Assembly (NCBI RefSeq): GCF_029953285.1
Contig: NZ_JASAOI010000062.1
Location: forward strand, 37,465-101,464
DNA from: Yinghuangia seranimata
GTDB lineage: Bacteria; Actinomycetota; Actinomycetes; Streptomycetales; Streptomycetaceae
DNA: 64,000 nucleotides
Direction of reading: 5' to 3'
The notes below the pieces were generated by a model that was not told the origin of the DNA, did not search any database, and saw only the letters and a program-made list of their open reading frames with translations. This document shows positions 7,272 through 16,900 of this stretch, piece after piece (position 1 is the stretch's first letter; each line of letters starts with the position of its first letter). The position numbers and the translations under genes are program-made.

Positions 7272-7928
7272 TCAGCTGGTCGGCAGCGGCGCCGGCAGCG
7301 TGTTGCGGGCGAACCGCACGGGCGCGTCCGAGGTGTTGAGGTAGGCGTAGCGCTGGTCGGACGGGAACCGCGCCGCCTCGCCGGCCGCGAGCGCCTGACG
7401 CGCGCCGCCCGCGAAGTCCAGCACGAGGACCCCTTCGGCGACGAGGACCAACTCCTCGGTGCCGAAGGGGTCCTCGACGGCTTCGTACCGGTCGCCCGGC
7501 ATCAGCAGCCAGTCCCACAGTTCGGTGCGGTGCAGCCCGGACCCGGTGACGGCCATGCGCCCGTAGCCCCCCTCGGGCGACGTCCACAGCGTGACCATGG
7601 TGCGGGGCGTGCTGACGTGGTGCGCCGCGCCGGTGCGCGCGCCGACGAGGTCGGCGAAGTCCGCGCCGATCGCGCGCCCGATGCGCTCGACCGTGCCCAG
7701 GCTCGGGTTGGCCTGCCCCTGTTCGATGAGGGTGAGCATGCGGCGGCTGACGCCGGAGCGTTCGGCGAGTTCCGCCACGGTCATCCCGCGTTCGGTGCGC
7801 CGCGCGCGGATGTTGCGGGCGACGACCGCCCCTACCGACGGTGCGTCCGAACCCCCCTCGGACGCCTCCGGAGCGGCCCCCGCCTCTGGGGCGGGGTCAG
7901 CGGGGGCGGGCGTCGTCTTGCGCGGCAT
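7272..7928 (-). CDS. XRE-family regulator with C-terminal cupin domain
   Basis: 218 residues: a disordered Pro/Ala/Glu-rich head (1-30), an XRE helix-turn-helix (about 35-90: MTVAELAERSGVSRRMLTLI, NPSLGTVERIGRAIG) and a cupin sensor (about 130-212: WDWLLMPGDRYEA, EELVLVAEGVLVLDFAGG, FPSDQRYAYLN). PuuR-type regulators of this build commonly control amino-acid or polyamine catabolic genes and bind the substrate in the cupin. It converges on the dehydratase/OCD pair and is its most likely regulator. Confidence 0.85.
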   Translation of the reverse strand: MPRKTTPAPADPAPEAGAAPEASEGGSDAPSVGAVVARNIRARRTERGMTVAELAERSGVSRRMLTLIEQGQANPSLGTVERIGRAIGADFADLVGARTGAAHHVSTPRTMVTLWTSPEGGYGRMAVTGSGLHRTELWDWLLMPGDRYEAVEDPFGTEELVLVAEGVLVLDFAGGARQALAAGEAARFPSDQRYAYLNTSDAPVRFARNTLPAPLPTS

Positions 7929-7964
7929 ACCCGCAATCTAAGCGATCGCGGGCGCCGCGTCGTG

Positions 7965-8291
7965 TCACAGGCTCTCGGTCGGCAGCCCGGCCTCGACCCA
8001 GTCCTGGATGCCCTCCTTGTACTTGCGCACGTCCGTGTAGCCGAGCCGGGTGAGCGCGTCGGCGACCTGGCCGCTGTTGGGGCACGCGGGGTTGGAGCAG
8101 TAGGTGACGATCGTGGCGGTGCGGTCGGGCAGGACCTCCGTGGCCCGCGCGGCGACCTCGCCCGGGTGCAGCGGGACGGCGCCGGGAAGGTGCTGCTTCG
8201 CGTAGTACTCGCCGGCGAGCGCGTCGACGACGGTGACGTTGCCCGCGTCGATCGCGACGCGCAGCTCCTCACGGGTGATGAGAGCGGTCAT
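7965..8291 (-). CDS. Rhodanese-like domain protein
   Basis: 108 residues, a single rhodanese domain. The catalytic Cys65 sits in the loop CSNPACPNS; a second cysteine (Cys70) is available for disulfide or persulfide chemistry. The C-terminal WVEAGLPTESL is typical. A perfect AAGGAG precedes the ATG at 8291. It is divergent from a TetR regulator, and two operator-like palindromes lie between and across the two starts, so expression is probably repressed by that TetR protein. Sulfur donor and acceptor are not inferable. Confidence 0.87.
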   Translation of the reverse strand: MTALITREELRVAIDAGNVTVVDALAGEYYAKQHLPGAVPLHPGEVAARATEVLPDRTATIVTYCSNPACPNSGQVADALTRLGYTDVRKYKEGIQDWVEAGLPTESL

Positions 8292-8310
8292 GGCTGGACT
8301 CCTTCAAATG

Positions 8311-8364
8311 AAGTGGACTATGGTCCGGTTGTGCCCGACAAAATTAACGGACCGCAGTCCGCTT
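8311..8364. promoter_or_regulatory. Paired TetR operators
   Basis: AAGTGGACTATGGTCCG at 8311-8327 and, on the opposite strand, AAGCGGACTGCGGTCCG at 8348-8364 match at 14 of 17 positions and each contains a GGAC...GTCC palindrome. Centres are 37 bases apart. They flank the GTG (8331) used for the TetR gene, so the second site would lie within its first codons or, if translation starts at GTG 8421, within its leader. They probably control both divergent genes. Confidence 0.65.
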
Positions 8365-8990
8365 CGTCAACACCGCTCTCGATCGGTGCCGCGCCACCGC
8401 GCCGCGAGCGTGCCGACGCCGTGCGCAACCGGCGGCGGATCCTCGACGCCGCCGCCGCGCTGTTCGCCGAACACGGCGTCGAACAGGTGTCGATGGACGC
8501 CATCGCGGCCGCCGCCGGGGTCGGGAAGGGCACGCTCTTCCGGCGCTTCGGCGACCGGTCGGGGCTCGCAGTCGCACTGCTGCACGAGCGCGAGACCGAG
8601 CTGCAGGAGGCGATCCTGAGCGGCCCTCCCCCGCTCGGCCCCGGCACCGCGGACGACCCCGCCGAACCGGCTGCGCGGGCCGCCGCGTTCACCCGCGCCT
8701 ACCTCGAATACGCCCTCGCCAACCTGGAGTTGGTACGCGCCTCGGAGACCGCCTCACCCGGCGCGCGCTACCGCATCGGCGCCTACCGGTTCTGGGCCCG
8801 GCACCTCACCGTGCTGCTCACCGAGGCCGGCCACGCCGAGCCGGCCGCCGGGGTGCTGGCCGAGGCGCTGCTGGCCCCGCTGGCCGCCGAACACGTGGCG
8901 GCACTGCGCGACGCGGGCCACGAACCGGCCGAGATCGCCGACGCGTTGGCGTGGCAGGCCGCGACGGTGGCGGCGTCGGCCCGGGGCTAG
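8331..8990 (+). CDS. TetR-family transcriptional regulator
   Basis: 219 residues with the TetR N-terminal domain (RILDAAAALFAEHGVEQVSM, AAAAGVGKGTLFRRFGDRS) at about 36-85 and a helical ligand domain after it. GTG at 8331 gives a 30-residue head before the domain; an in-frame GTG at 8421 starts at RNRRRILDAA and would clear the second operator. The gene ends in a 4-base overlap (CTAG) with the convergent exporter gene. With a drug-type exporter on one side and a rhodanese on the other, it most likely represses one or both in response to a small toxic ligand. Confidence 0.85.
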   Translation: MPDKINGPQSASSTPLSIGAAPPRRERADAVRNRRRILDAAAALFAEHGVEQVSMDAIAAAAGVGKGTLFRRFGDRSGLAVALLHERETELQEAILSGPPPLGPGTADDPAEPAARAAAFTRAYLEYALANLELVRASETASPGARYRIGAYRFWARHLTVLLTEAGHAEPAAGVLAEALLAPLAAEHVAALRDAGHEPAEIADALAWQAATVAASARG

Positions 8991-10513
8991 TCCTCCGCGT
9001 GCCGGACCGCCACGTCGCCCTCCAGCGGCGGGGCGCCGACCGCGCAGCACGTCTTGCAGCACGGCTCGGCGTGCGGCGCCGTCTCGGGCGTCTGCTCGAG
9101 GGCGTCGGAGCGCACGGTCAGCCACGCCAGGAGGGCGCCCAGGGCAAGCAGCGCCGCGCAGATCCACATCGCCTGGTCGAACGCCGAGTCGACGGTCGAC
9201 GGGACGCGGTACCCGTCGCCGGTCAGGCCCACGATGGCGGGCAGACCCGCCACGGCCAACAGGCCGGCCGCACGCGCCGCAGCGTTGTTGACGCCGCTCG
9301 CGACGCCCGCGCGCGCGACCTCGACGGACGCCAGCACGGTCGCGGTCAGCGGCGCGACCGTCACCGACAGGCCCAGGCCCAGCAGCGCCACGCCTGGCAG
9401 CACATCCGCGACGTACGAGGCGTCGGCGCCGATGCGGAGCATCAGCAGCAGCCCGCCCGCGCACAGCAGCGGCCCGACGGTCATGGGCACGCGCGGCCCG
9501 ATCCGCTTGGCGACGGCACCCGCCCGCGCGGACAGCAGCAGCATCAGCACGGTGATCGGCAGCGTCGCCAGACCTGAGTTCTGCGGCGAGTAGCCGGACA
9601 CCGTCTGGAGCTGCAGCACCAGGAAGAACAGCACGGCGCTGAGCGCCGCGTACACGCACAGGGTCACGACGTTGACGGCGGTGAACTGCCGTGACTTGAA
9701 GATCGCGAGCGGGAGCATCGGCTCACGCACCCGCCGCTCGGTCCACACGAACGCGACCGCGGCCAGCACACCGGCGATCCCCGCGACGGCCGCCAGCGCC
9801 GGCGACGTCGGCGCGCTGATCAGCGACCACGTCACGCCCGCCAGCGCGAGCGCGGCCAGCGCCGCGCCCGTCACGTCGAACCGCCCGGTGGCACCCGCGT
9901 CGAAGGTCTCCGGGACGTGCTTGAGGGCCACCACAATGGTGACCACCGCGAGCGGCAGGTTGATCAGGAAGATCCAGCGCCAGCTGGCGGCGTCCACCAG
10001 CCAGCCGCCGAGGAACGGGCCGATCGCGGTCGCCACACCGCCGAGGCCGGACCAGGCGCCGACCGCACGGGGCCGGTCGTCCGCGTCGAACGTCGCCTGG
10101 ATGATGGCCAGCGACCCCGGCGTCAGCAGCGCGCCGCCGACGCCCTGCAGTGCGCGCGCGAAGATCAGCAGCCCGGCGTTCGGCGCGAGCCCGCACAGCA
10201 GCGAGGCGACCGCGAACCAGGCGACGCCGATGACGAAGACCCGCCTGCGGCCGTACCGGTCCCCCAGCGCGCCGCCGAGCAGGATCAGCCCGGCGAGGCT
10301 GAGGGTGTACGCGTTGACGATCCACTGCAGCGCGGCCGTGGACGTGTTGAGGTCGCGGCCGATGGTCGGCAGCGCCACGTTGACGACCGTGCTGTCCAGC
10401 AGGACGATCCCGGAGCCGAGCACCGTGGTCAGCAGCACCCAGCGCCCGGCGGCCGAGCCGTACCGGATGCCGCCGGCGCCGCTTCCCTGCGCGACCTGCC
10501 CGGAGTCCGCCAT
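8987..10513 (-). CDS. EmrB/QacA-type MFS drug exporter
   Basis: 508 residues with about 14 membrane segments, the DHA2 family. Landmarks are the first helix GSGIVLLDSTVVNVALP, motif A GGALGDRYGRRRVF, and ARALQGVGGALLTPGSLAII. These are proton-driven exporters of hydrophobic or cationic drugs. The cytosolic tail is unusual: it carries CCKTCC near the end, a cysteine cluster that could bind metal or thiol reagents. Stops of this gene and the TetR gene overlap tail to tail, so read-through in either direction would create antisense RNA. Regulation by the TetR protein is likely. Confidence 0.87.
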   Translation of the reverse strand: MADSGQVAQGSGAGGIRYGSAAGRWVLLTTVLGSGIVLLDSTVVNVALPTIGRDLNTSTAALQWIVNAYTLSLAGLILLGGALGDRYGRRRVFVIGVAWFAVASLLCGLAPNAGLLIFARALQGVGGALLTPGSLAIIQATFDADDRPRAVGAWSGLGGVATAIGPFLGGWLVDAASWRWIFLINLPLAVVTIVVALKHVPETFDAGATGRFDVTGAALAALALAGVTWSLISAPTSPALAAVAGIAGVLAAVAFVWTERRVREPMLPLAIFKSRQFTAVNVVTLCVYAALSAVLFFLVLQLQTVSGYSPQNSGLATLPITVLMLLLSARAGAVAKRIGPRVPMTVGPLLCAGGLLLMLRIGADASYVADVLPGVALLGLGLSVTVAPLTATVLASVEVARAGVASGVNNAAARAAGLLAVAGLPAIVGLTGDGYRVPSTVDSAFDQAMWICAALLALGALLAWLTVRSDALEQTPETAPHAEPCCKTCCAVGAPPLEGDVAVRHAED

Positions 10514-10540
10514 ACCCCGATCATGCGGGGTTCGGACGCG

Positions 10541-10575
10541 AAAAGCGCGCGGGGCGGACGCCCTCGCGCGCTTTT
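10541..10575 (-). terminator. Intrinsic terminator after the PAP2 gene
   Basis: An 11-base stem (AAAAGCGCGCG with CGCGCGCTTTT) with an inner GGGC/GCCC extension. The T/A tracts at the ends make it usable in both directions. It lies 17 bases beyond the stop of the PAP2-like gene. Confidence 0.8.
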
Positions 10576-10591
10576 TCGGAAGGTCGGAAGG

Positions 10592-11539
10592 CTAGCGGAC
10601 CGGCACCCGCGGGGCGGGGATTATCCGGACCAGCTTCGCGTGCGGCGACCGGTCGGGGAACGGGACGATCAGCATCGCCACCGCCAGCAGCAGCGACGCG
10701 ACGAACGCGTCCAGCCAGTAGTGGTTCGCGGTGACCACGACGACCAGCAGCGTTATGGCCGGGTGCAGCCAGATCAGCCGGCTTCCGGCCCGGCGCAGCG
10801 GGTCGCGGTTGCACCACACCGCCATCACGCCGATGGCGACCACGAGGGCCCAGCCGAAGTGCAGCGACGGCATCGCGGCGTACTGGTTGGCGATCTTGGC
10901 CCCGGCCCCGGCGTACGGGGAGGAGCCGTCCAGCATGCCGGTGTCGACGAAGCCGTAGTCCTTCATCAGCCGCGGCGGCGCGAGCGGCACGAGGATGTGG
11001 ATGACCAGCGCGATGCCGGTCATGATCGCCAGCAGGTTGCGTATCCACTTGTAGTGGTCGCGGTGCCGGATCCACAGCCACAGCAGGAACGCGACGGTCA
11101 CCGGGAAGTGCACCCACGCGTAGTACTTGTTCGCGGCCGAGATCAGGACGTCCGACTGCGTGAACCAGTGCTGGATGACCTGTTCGTCGGGCAGCCGCAG
11201 GTCCTGCTGGAGGGTGAGGATCTCGCGGGCGTTGTGGATCGCCTTCGAGTCCTCGCCGCCCGCGAGGCCGCGGCCGAGCTTGTAGACCAGGAACAGCGCG
11301 GCGACGAGCAGCAGCTCGCGGAGCGCGTCGCGGGTGGTGCGGAGCCTGCGCGCGCGCCGCTCCTCGGCGGTCTCCTCGACCGGTGCCGCGGCCGACTCCG
11401 CGACGGTCCCTTCGACGGACGTGGCGGGGGCGGGAATGGTCGCCGAGGCACCCGCGGAGTCCGTCGTGGAGGACGTCCGAGGGGGTCTCGTTTTCAGCCT
11501 GTCGCGCACCGTTCCCCCTCGCTCGCCGTTCTGACGCAT
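10592..11539 (-). CDS. PAP2-superfamily (inositol phosphotransferase-like) membrane protein
   Basis: 315 residues. A disordered, basic/Ser-Thr-rich N-terminus (1-75) precedes about six membrane helices. The PAP2 signature is visible as MPSLHFGWA (catalytic His) and, later, ANHYWLDAFV (His-x3-Asp), the pattern of the PAP2_3 group used by lipid phosphatases and inositol-phosphoceramide-type transferases. It probably acts on a lipid or polyprenyl phosphate at the outer membrane face. The start at 11539 lacks a strong ribosome-binding site, and other starts within the disordered head are possible. Confidence 0.8.
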   Translation of the reverse strand: MRQNGERGGTVRDRLKTRPPRTSSTTDSAGASATIPAPATSVEGTVAESAAAPVEETAEERRARRLRTTRDALRELLLVAALFLVYKLGRGLAGGEDSKAIHNAREILTLQQDLRLPDEQVIQHWFTQSDVLISAANKYYAWVHFPVTVAFLLWLWIRHRDHYKWIRNLLAIMTGIALVIHILVPLAPPRLMKDYGFVDTGMLDGSSPYAGAGAKIANQYAAMPSLHFGWALVVAIGVMAVWCNRDPLRRAGSRLIWLHPAITLLVVVVTANHYWLDAFVASLLLAVAMLIVPFPDRSPHAKLVRIIPAPRVPVR

Positions 11540-11803
11540 CGTCAGATCTGCACTCTTCGTGATCACTTGGCCCCGCTGGGTCACATCATCCGAACCCGGG
11601 CCGCAGGCCAGCCTAAGCCCACCGTCAACCCGCAACGTCCACCCGCTGGAGGAGATCACGTCAGCCGGAAGTCGAACTCCCGCCATCACCAGGACACTCC
11701 GCCGACACGCACGGTTCCGCGCCCGTCACACTGCTACGGACTTGTGACGCAACTCCGCGAACCCGCATACGCGCAGGCCCCGCCGCTCCGTACGCTGCCG
11801 TCC

Positions 11804-12595
11804 ATGACCGACCACGCGCCCGTGTCCCCGCCCCTGCCCGCCCAGCCCCAACGCGGTTCCGGCGCGGGCCCCGGCGAACAGCGGCTCGTCCTGGTCGTGG
11901 AGGACGAACCGACCATCGGCGAGGCGGTCGCGGCCCGACTGCGCGCCGAGGGCTTCACGACACTGATGGCGACCGACGGCCCCACCGCGGTCGCGCTGGC
12001 CGAGCAGTCCCGCCCCGACATCGTCGTCCTGGACGTCATGCTCCCCGGCCTCGACGGCCTGGAGGTGTGCCGCCGCATCCACACCGTGCACCCCGCCGTG
12101 CCGGTGCTCATGCTGACCGCGCGCGACGACGAGACCGACCTGCTGGTCGGACTGGCGGTCGGCGCCGACGACTACATGACCAAGCCGTTCTCGATGCGCG
12201 AGCTGGTCGCGCGCGTGCACGTCCTGCTGCGCCGCATGGAGCGCGCCGCGGCCGCCGCGCGCGAGAGCGTCCCCGAGACGGTGCGGATAGGCGGGCTGCG
12301 CGTGGACCGCACCCAGCGCCGCGTGCACCTGGACGGCGCCGAGGTGCACCTGACGCCGACCGAGTTCGACCTGCTGGTGTGCCTGGCCTCGCGGCCGCGC
12401 GCGGTGCTGTCCCGTGAGCAGCTGCTCGCCGAGGTGTGGGACTGGGTCGACGCGTCCGGCACCCGCACCGTCGACAGCCACATCAAGGCGCTGCGCCGCA
12501 AGCTGGGCGCCGAGTGGATCCGCACCGTGCACGGCGTCGGCTACGCCCTGGAGACGCCGGCCCAGCAGGGTCGGCCGGGCCCGCTCGAAGGGTGA
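11804..12595 (+). CDS. OmpR/PhoB-family response regulator
   Basis: 263 residues: a disordered 28-residue head, a receiver domain (29-145) with phosphoacceptor Asp77 in VVLDVMLPGLDG, the LTARD switch region and the conserved Lys in YMTKPF, then a winged-helix effector (about 160-252: HLTPTEFDLLVCLASRP, DSHIKALRRKLG). It forms a two-component system with the histidine kinase that starts six bases after its stop. The pair lies directly upstream of kgd on the same strand, an arrangement I recall from streptomycete chromosomes; whether kgd is a target is not shown by the sequence. Confidence 0.92.
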   Translation: MTDHAPVSPPLPAQPQRGSGAGPGEQRLVLVVEDEPTIGEAVAARLRAEGFTTLMATDGPTAVALAEQSRPDIVVLDVMLPGLDGLEVCRRIHTVHPAVPVLMLTARDDETDLLVGLAVGADDYMTKPFSMRELVARVHVLLRRMERAAAAARESVPETVRIGGLRVDRTQRRVHLDGAEVHLTPTEFDLLVCLASRPRAVLSREQLLAEVWDWVDASGTRTVDSHIKALRRKLGAEWIRTVHGVGYALETPAQQGRPGPLEG

Positions 12596-12600
12596 CCGCC

Positions 12601-13686
12601 ATGCTCCGCCCCGCCTGGATGGCCAGACCGCTGGACCCGCTGCGCTCGATCAAGATCAAGCTCGGCGTCCTGGTGGTCACGTCGGTGTTCGTGTCGACGC
12701 TCCTGATGATCCTGGGGCTGCGGGCCGAGGTGCAGTTCCGCTACACGTTCGTCGTCACCTCGCTGGCCAGCCTTGCGGTGACGCTGCTGCTGGCGCACGG
12801 CATGACGTCGCCGCTGCGCGAGATGACCGCGGCGGCCCGCGCGATGGCGCGTGGCGACTACTCGCGCCGGGTGCGGGCCACCTCGCGCGACGAGGTCGGC
12901 CAGTTGGCGTCGGCGTTCAACCGCATGGCGTCCGACCTGGAGCAGGTCGACCGGCACCGGCGCGAGCTGGTCGCGAACGTGTCGCACGAGCTGCGCACGC
13001 CGATCGCCGGGCTGCAGGCGCTGCTCGAGAACATGGTCGACGGCGTGTGGGAGCCGGACAAGGAGCGCCTGGAGCAGGCGCTGACGCAGACCGAGCGGCT
13101 CGGCCGGCTGGTCGCCGACCTGCTGGACCTGTCCCGGCTCGACGCCGGCGTGGTGCCGCTGCACGCGCGCGAGTTCGCGGTGCGGCCGTTCCTGGAGTCG
13201 GTGCTGCGTGAGGCGGAGTCGCTGGGCCACGACGTGGTCTTCGTCGTCGACGTCGAGCCGGCCGCCCTGACCGCGGTCGCCGACACCGAGCGGCTGCACC
13301 AGGTGGTGACGAACCTGCTGGCGAACGCGTGCCGGCACAGCCCGCCGGGCGGCCGGGTGAGCCTGCACGCGCACCGCGCGCACGACGCGGCGTCCGGCAG
13401 CCTGCGACTCGAGGTGCAGGACCAGGGGCCGGGCATCCCCCGCGAGGAGCGCACCCGGGTGTTCGAGCGCTTCATCCGCGGCGGCGACCGGTCCGGGCCC
13501 GGCGGCGGTGCCGCGTCGGGATACCCGGGAGGGCGGCGGCGGGAGGGCGGCGGGACGGGCCTCGGGCTGGCGATCGCGCGGTGGGCGGTGGACCTGCACG
13601 GTGGCGAGATCGCGGTGGCGGAGTCGGCGTACGGCTGCCGCATCCGCGTCGTGCTGCCGGGCGACACACGCGACGCCCGCTCGTGA
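12601..13686 (+). CDS. Sensor histidine kinase
   Basis: 361 residues. Two membrane helices (about 20-40 and 48-66) are separated by a very short outside loop, so it probably senses the membrane or a partner protein. A HAMP domain (about 67-119), a DHp helix with phosphoacceptor His129 in NVSHELRTP, and an HATPase domain (NLLANACRHSPPGG, DQGPGIPREER, GTGLGLAIARW) follow. An unusual Gly/Arg-rich insert of about 20 residues separates the G1 and G2 boxes and would lengthen the ATP lid. It is the cognate kinase of the preceding regulator. Confidence 0.92.
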   Translation: MLRPAWMARPLDPLRSIKIKLGVLVVTSVFVSTLLMILGLRAEVQFRYTFVVTSLASLAVTLLLAHGMTSPLREMTAAARAMARGDYSRRVRATSRDEVGQLASAFNRMASDLEQVDRHRRELVANVSHELRTPIAGLQALLENMVDGVWEPDKERLEQALTQTERLGRLVADLLDLSRLDAGVVPLHAREFAVRPFLESVLREAESLGHDVVFVVDVEPAALTAVADTERLHQVVTNLLANACRHSPPGGRVSLHAHRAHDAASGSLRLEVQDQGPGIPREERTRVFERFIRGGDRSGPGGGAASGYPGGRRREGGGTGLGLAIARWAVDLHGGEIAVAESAYGCRIRVVLPGDTRDARS

Positions 13687-13984
13687 CCGTCGGTGAGACC
13701 GACAAACCTCACAAGACGCCGCTTCGCACAGTTGTACTGACGCGCCGCTGGTGGACGCGCGTCAAGCCGGCACGCAAGGACATGCTCGGACGGAATGTGA
13801 CGCTCCGGTTATGACATACCGTCACATAGAATGTGTCCGAAAGGGACAAATCTCCGCCACTCGGTCATCTCTCTGTGATCTACGCGACGCGTAGGACGTA
13901 GGGCCTGCGCACCATGGCCGAAAGGGCGTAGCCTTGTTTCCCGCTGTCCACCACCCCAGGAAGCGGAAGAGGGCGGTTGCCGCC

Positions 13985-16900
13985 GTGTCGTCACAGTCCC
14001 CTAGCAACCCGATGGCCAGCTTCGGCCCCAACGAGTGGCTTGTCGACGAGATCTACCAGCAGTACCTACAGGACCCCAATTCTGTAGATCGCGCATGGTG
14101 GGATTTCTTCGCCGACTACAAGCCCAGCAGCGCGGATGCGGCACCGGCCGCAGCCACCGCGGACTCGTCCAACCGGAGCGCAGCCATCACCACCAGCACC
14201 CCGAGTGCGCCCGGCTCCGCCGGCTCCGCGCCCGTCTCGAACCAGGTTCCAGCGCCCGCCCCGACCGGCCCTGCCGCGACGACACCCGGCCCGGCGTCCA
14301 GCCACCCGATGGTGACCTCCGGCGTCTCCAACAACGCCGCCGTCGCCAAGCCCACCCCCGCGGACCCCCCGCCCGCCAAGCCGAAGGCCGCCACCCCTGT
14401 GCAGGCCTCCGTCAACGGCCCGGAGACGGTCCAGCTCAAGGGCCCCGCGGCCCGCGTCGTGGCCAACATGGACGCGAGCCTCACGATCCCGACCGCGACC
14501 AGCGTGCGCGCCGTGCCGGCGAAGCTGCTGATCGACAACCGGATCGTCATCAACAACCACCTCAAGCGCGCCCGCGGCGGCAAGGTCTCGTTCACGCACC
14601 TCATCGGCTACGCGCTCGTCCAGGCGATCAAGTCGATGCCCGCGATGAACCAGGGCTACCAAGAGGTCGACGGCAAGCCCTTCCTGGTCAAGCCCGAGCA
14701 CATCAACCTCGGCCTCGCGATCGACCTGACCAAGCCCAACGGCGACCGCCAGCTCGTCGTCGCGGCCATCAAGAAGTCCGAGGACCTGGACTTCTTCGGC
14801 TTCTGGCAGGCCTACGAGGACATCGTCCGCCGTGCCCGCGCGAACAAGCTGACCGTCGACGACTTCGCCGGCGTCACCGTGTCGCTGACCAACCCCGGCG
14901 GCATCGGCACCGTCCACTCGGTCCCGCGCCTGATGCCCGGACAGGGCACCATCGTCGGCGTCGGCGCCATGGAGTACCCGGCCGAGTTCCAGGGCGCGTC
15001 CTCGGACACGATGGCCCGCCTCGCGGTCAGCAAGATCCTCACGCTGACCAGCACCTACGACCACCGGATCATCCAGGGTGCGCAGTCGGGCGAGTTCCTG
15101 CGTCGCATGCACCAGCTCCTCCTCGGCGAGGGCGGGTTCTACGACGAGATCTTCGCCTCCCTGCGCATCCCGTACGAGCCGGTGCGCTGGGTGCAGGACA
15201 TCTCCGCCAGCCACGAGGACGACGTCAACAAGACCGCCCGCGTGCAGGAGCTCATCCACTCCTACCGGGTGCGCGGCCACCTCATGGCCGACACCGACCC
15301 GCTGGAGTACAAGCAGCGCCGCCACCCCGACCTCGACGTGGTCGAGCACGGGCTGACGCTGTGGGACCTGGAGCGCGAGTTCGCGGTGGGCGGCTTCGCC
15401 GGCCAGTCGATGATGACGCTGCGCGAGGTGCTCGGCGTGCTGCGCGACTCGTACTGCCGCACCGTCGGCGTCGAGTACATGCACATCCAGGACCCGCAGC
15501 AGCGCCGCTGGATCCAGGAGCGCGTCGAGGTCCCGCACAGCAAGCCGGACCGCCAGGACCAGCTCCGCGTGCTGCGCAAGCTCAACGCCGCCGAGGCGTT
15601 CGAGACCTTCCTGGCCACCAAGTACGTCGGCCAGAAGCGCTTCTCGCTCGAGGGCGGCGAGTCGACCATCCCGCTGCTGGACGCGATCATCCAGTCGGCC
15701 GCCGAGGCGGGCCTCGACGAGGTCGCGATCGGCATGGCGCACCGCGGCCGGCTCAACATCCTGACGAACATCGTCGGCAAGAGCTACGCGCAGGTGTTCC
15801 GCGAGTTCGAGGGCAACATCGACCCCAAGTCGATGCACGGCTCGGGCGACGTGAAGTACCACCTGGGCGCCGAGGGCACCTTCACCTCGGACGACGGCGC
15901 GCAGGTCAAGGTGTCGCTGGTCGCCAACCCGTCGCACCTCGAGGCGGTCGACCCGGTCCTCGAGGGCGTCGTGCGCGCCAAGCAGGACATCATCGACATG
16001 GCCGGCGCGGGCTTCACGGTGCTGCCGCTGCTGCTGCACGGCGACGCCGCGTTCGCCGGCCAGGGCGTGGTCGCCGAGACGCTCAACATGTCGCAGCTGC
16101 GCGGCTACCGCACCGGCGGCTCGGTGCACGTGGTCATCAACAACCAGGTCGGCTTCACCGCCGCCCCGGCGTCGTCGCGCTCCTCGATGTACGCGACCGA
16201 CGTCGCGCGCATGATCGAGGCGCCGATCTTCCACGTGAACGGCGACGACCCCGAGGCGTGCGTGCGCGTCGCGGAGCTGGCCTTCGAGTACCGGCAGGCG
16301 TTCCACAAGGACGTCGTGATCGACCTGATCTGCTACCGGCGCCGGGGCCACAACGAGGCCGACAACCCGTCGTTCACCCAGCCGCTGATGTACGACCTGA
16401 TCGACAAGAAGCGCTCGGTGCGCAAGCTGTACACCGAGGCGCTCATCGGCCGCGGCGACATCACGGTCGAAGAGGCCGAGCAGGCCCTGAAGGACTACCA
16501 GGACCAGCTCGAGAAGGTCTTCGCCGAGGTCCGCGAGGCGACCACGGCGCAGCTGCCGGCGCACGCCGAGCCGCAGCCGCTGCCGGAGTTCCCGGCGCCG
16601 GTCGGCAGCGCGATCGCCACCGAGACGGTCAAGCGGATCGTCGAGTCGCAGATCTCGCTGCCCGACGGCTTCACCGTGCACCCGCGCCTGCAGCCGCAGC
16701 TGCAGCGCCGCGCGGCGATGGTCGAGGACGGCACGATCGACTGGGCGATGGGCGAGACGCTCGCGTTCGGCTCGCTGCTGATGGAGGGCCACCCGGTCCG
16801 GCTCGCCGGCCAGGACTCCCGCCGCGGCACCTTCGGCCAGCGCCACGCGGTGCTGGTGGACCGCGAGTCGGGCGGTGAGTGGACGCCGCTGGCGAACCTC

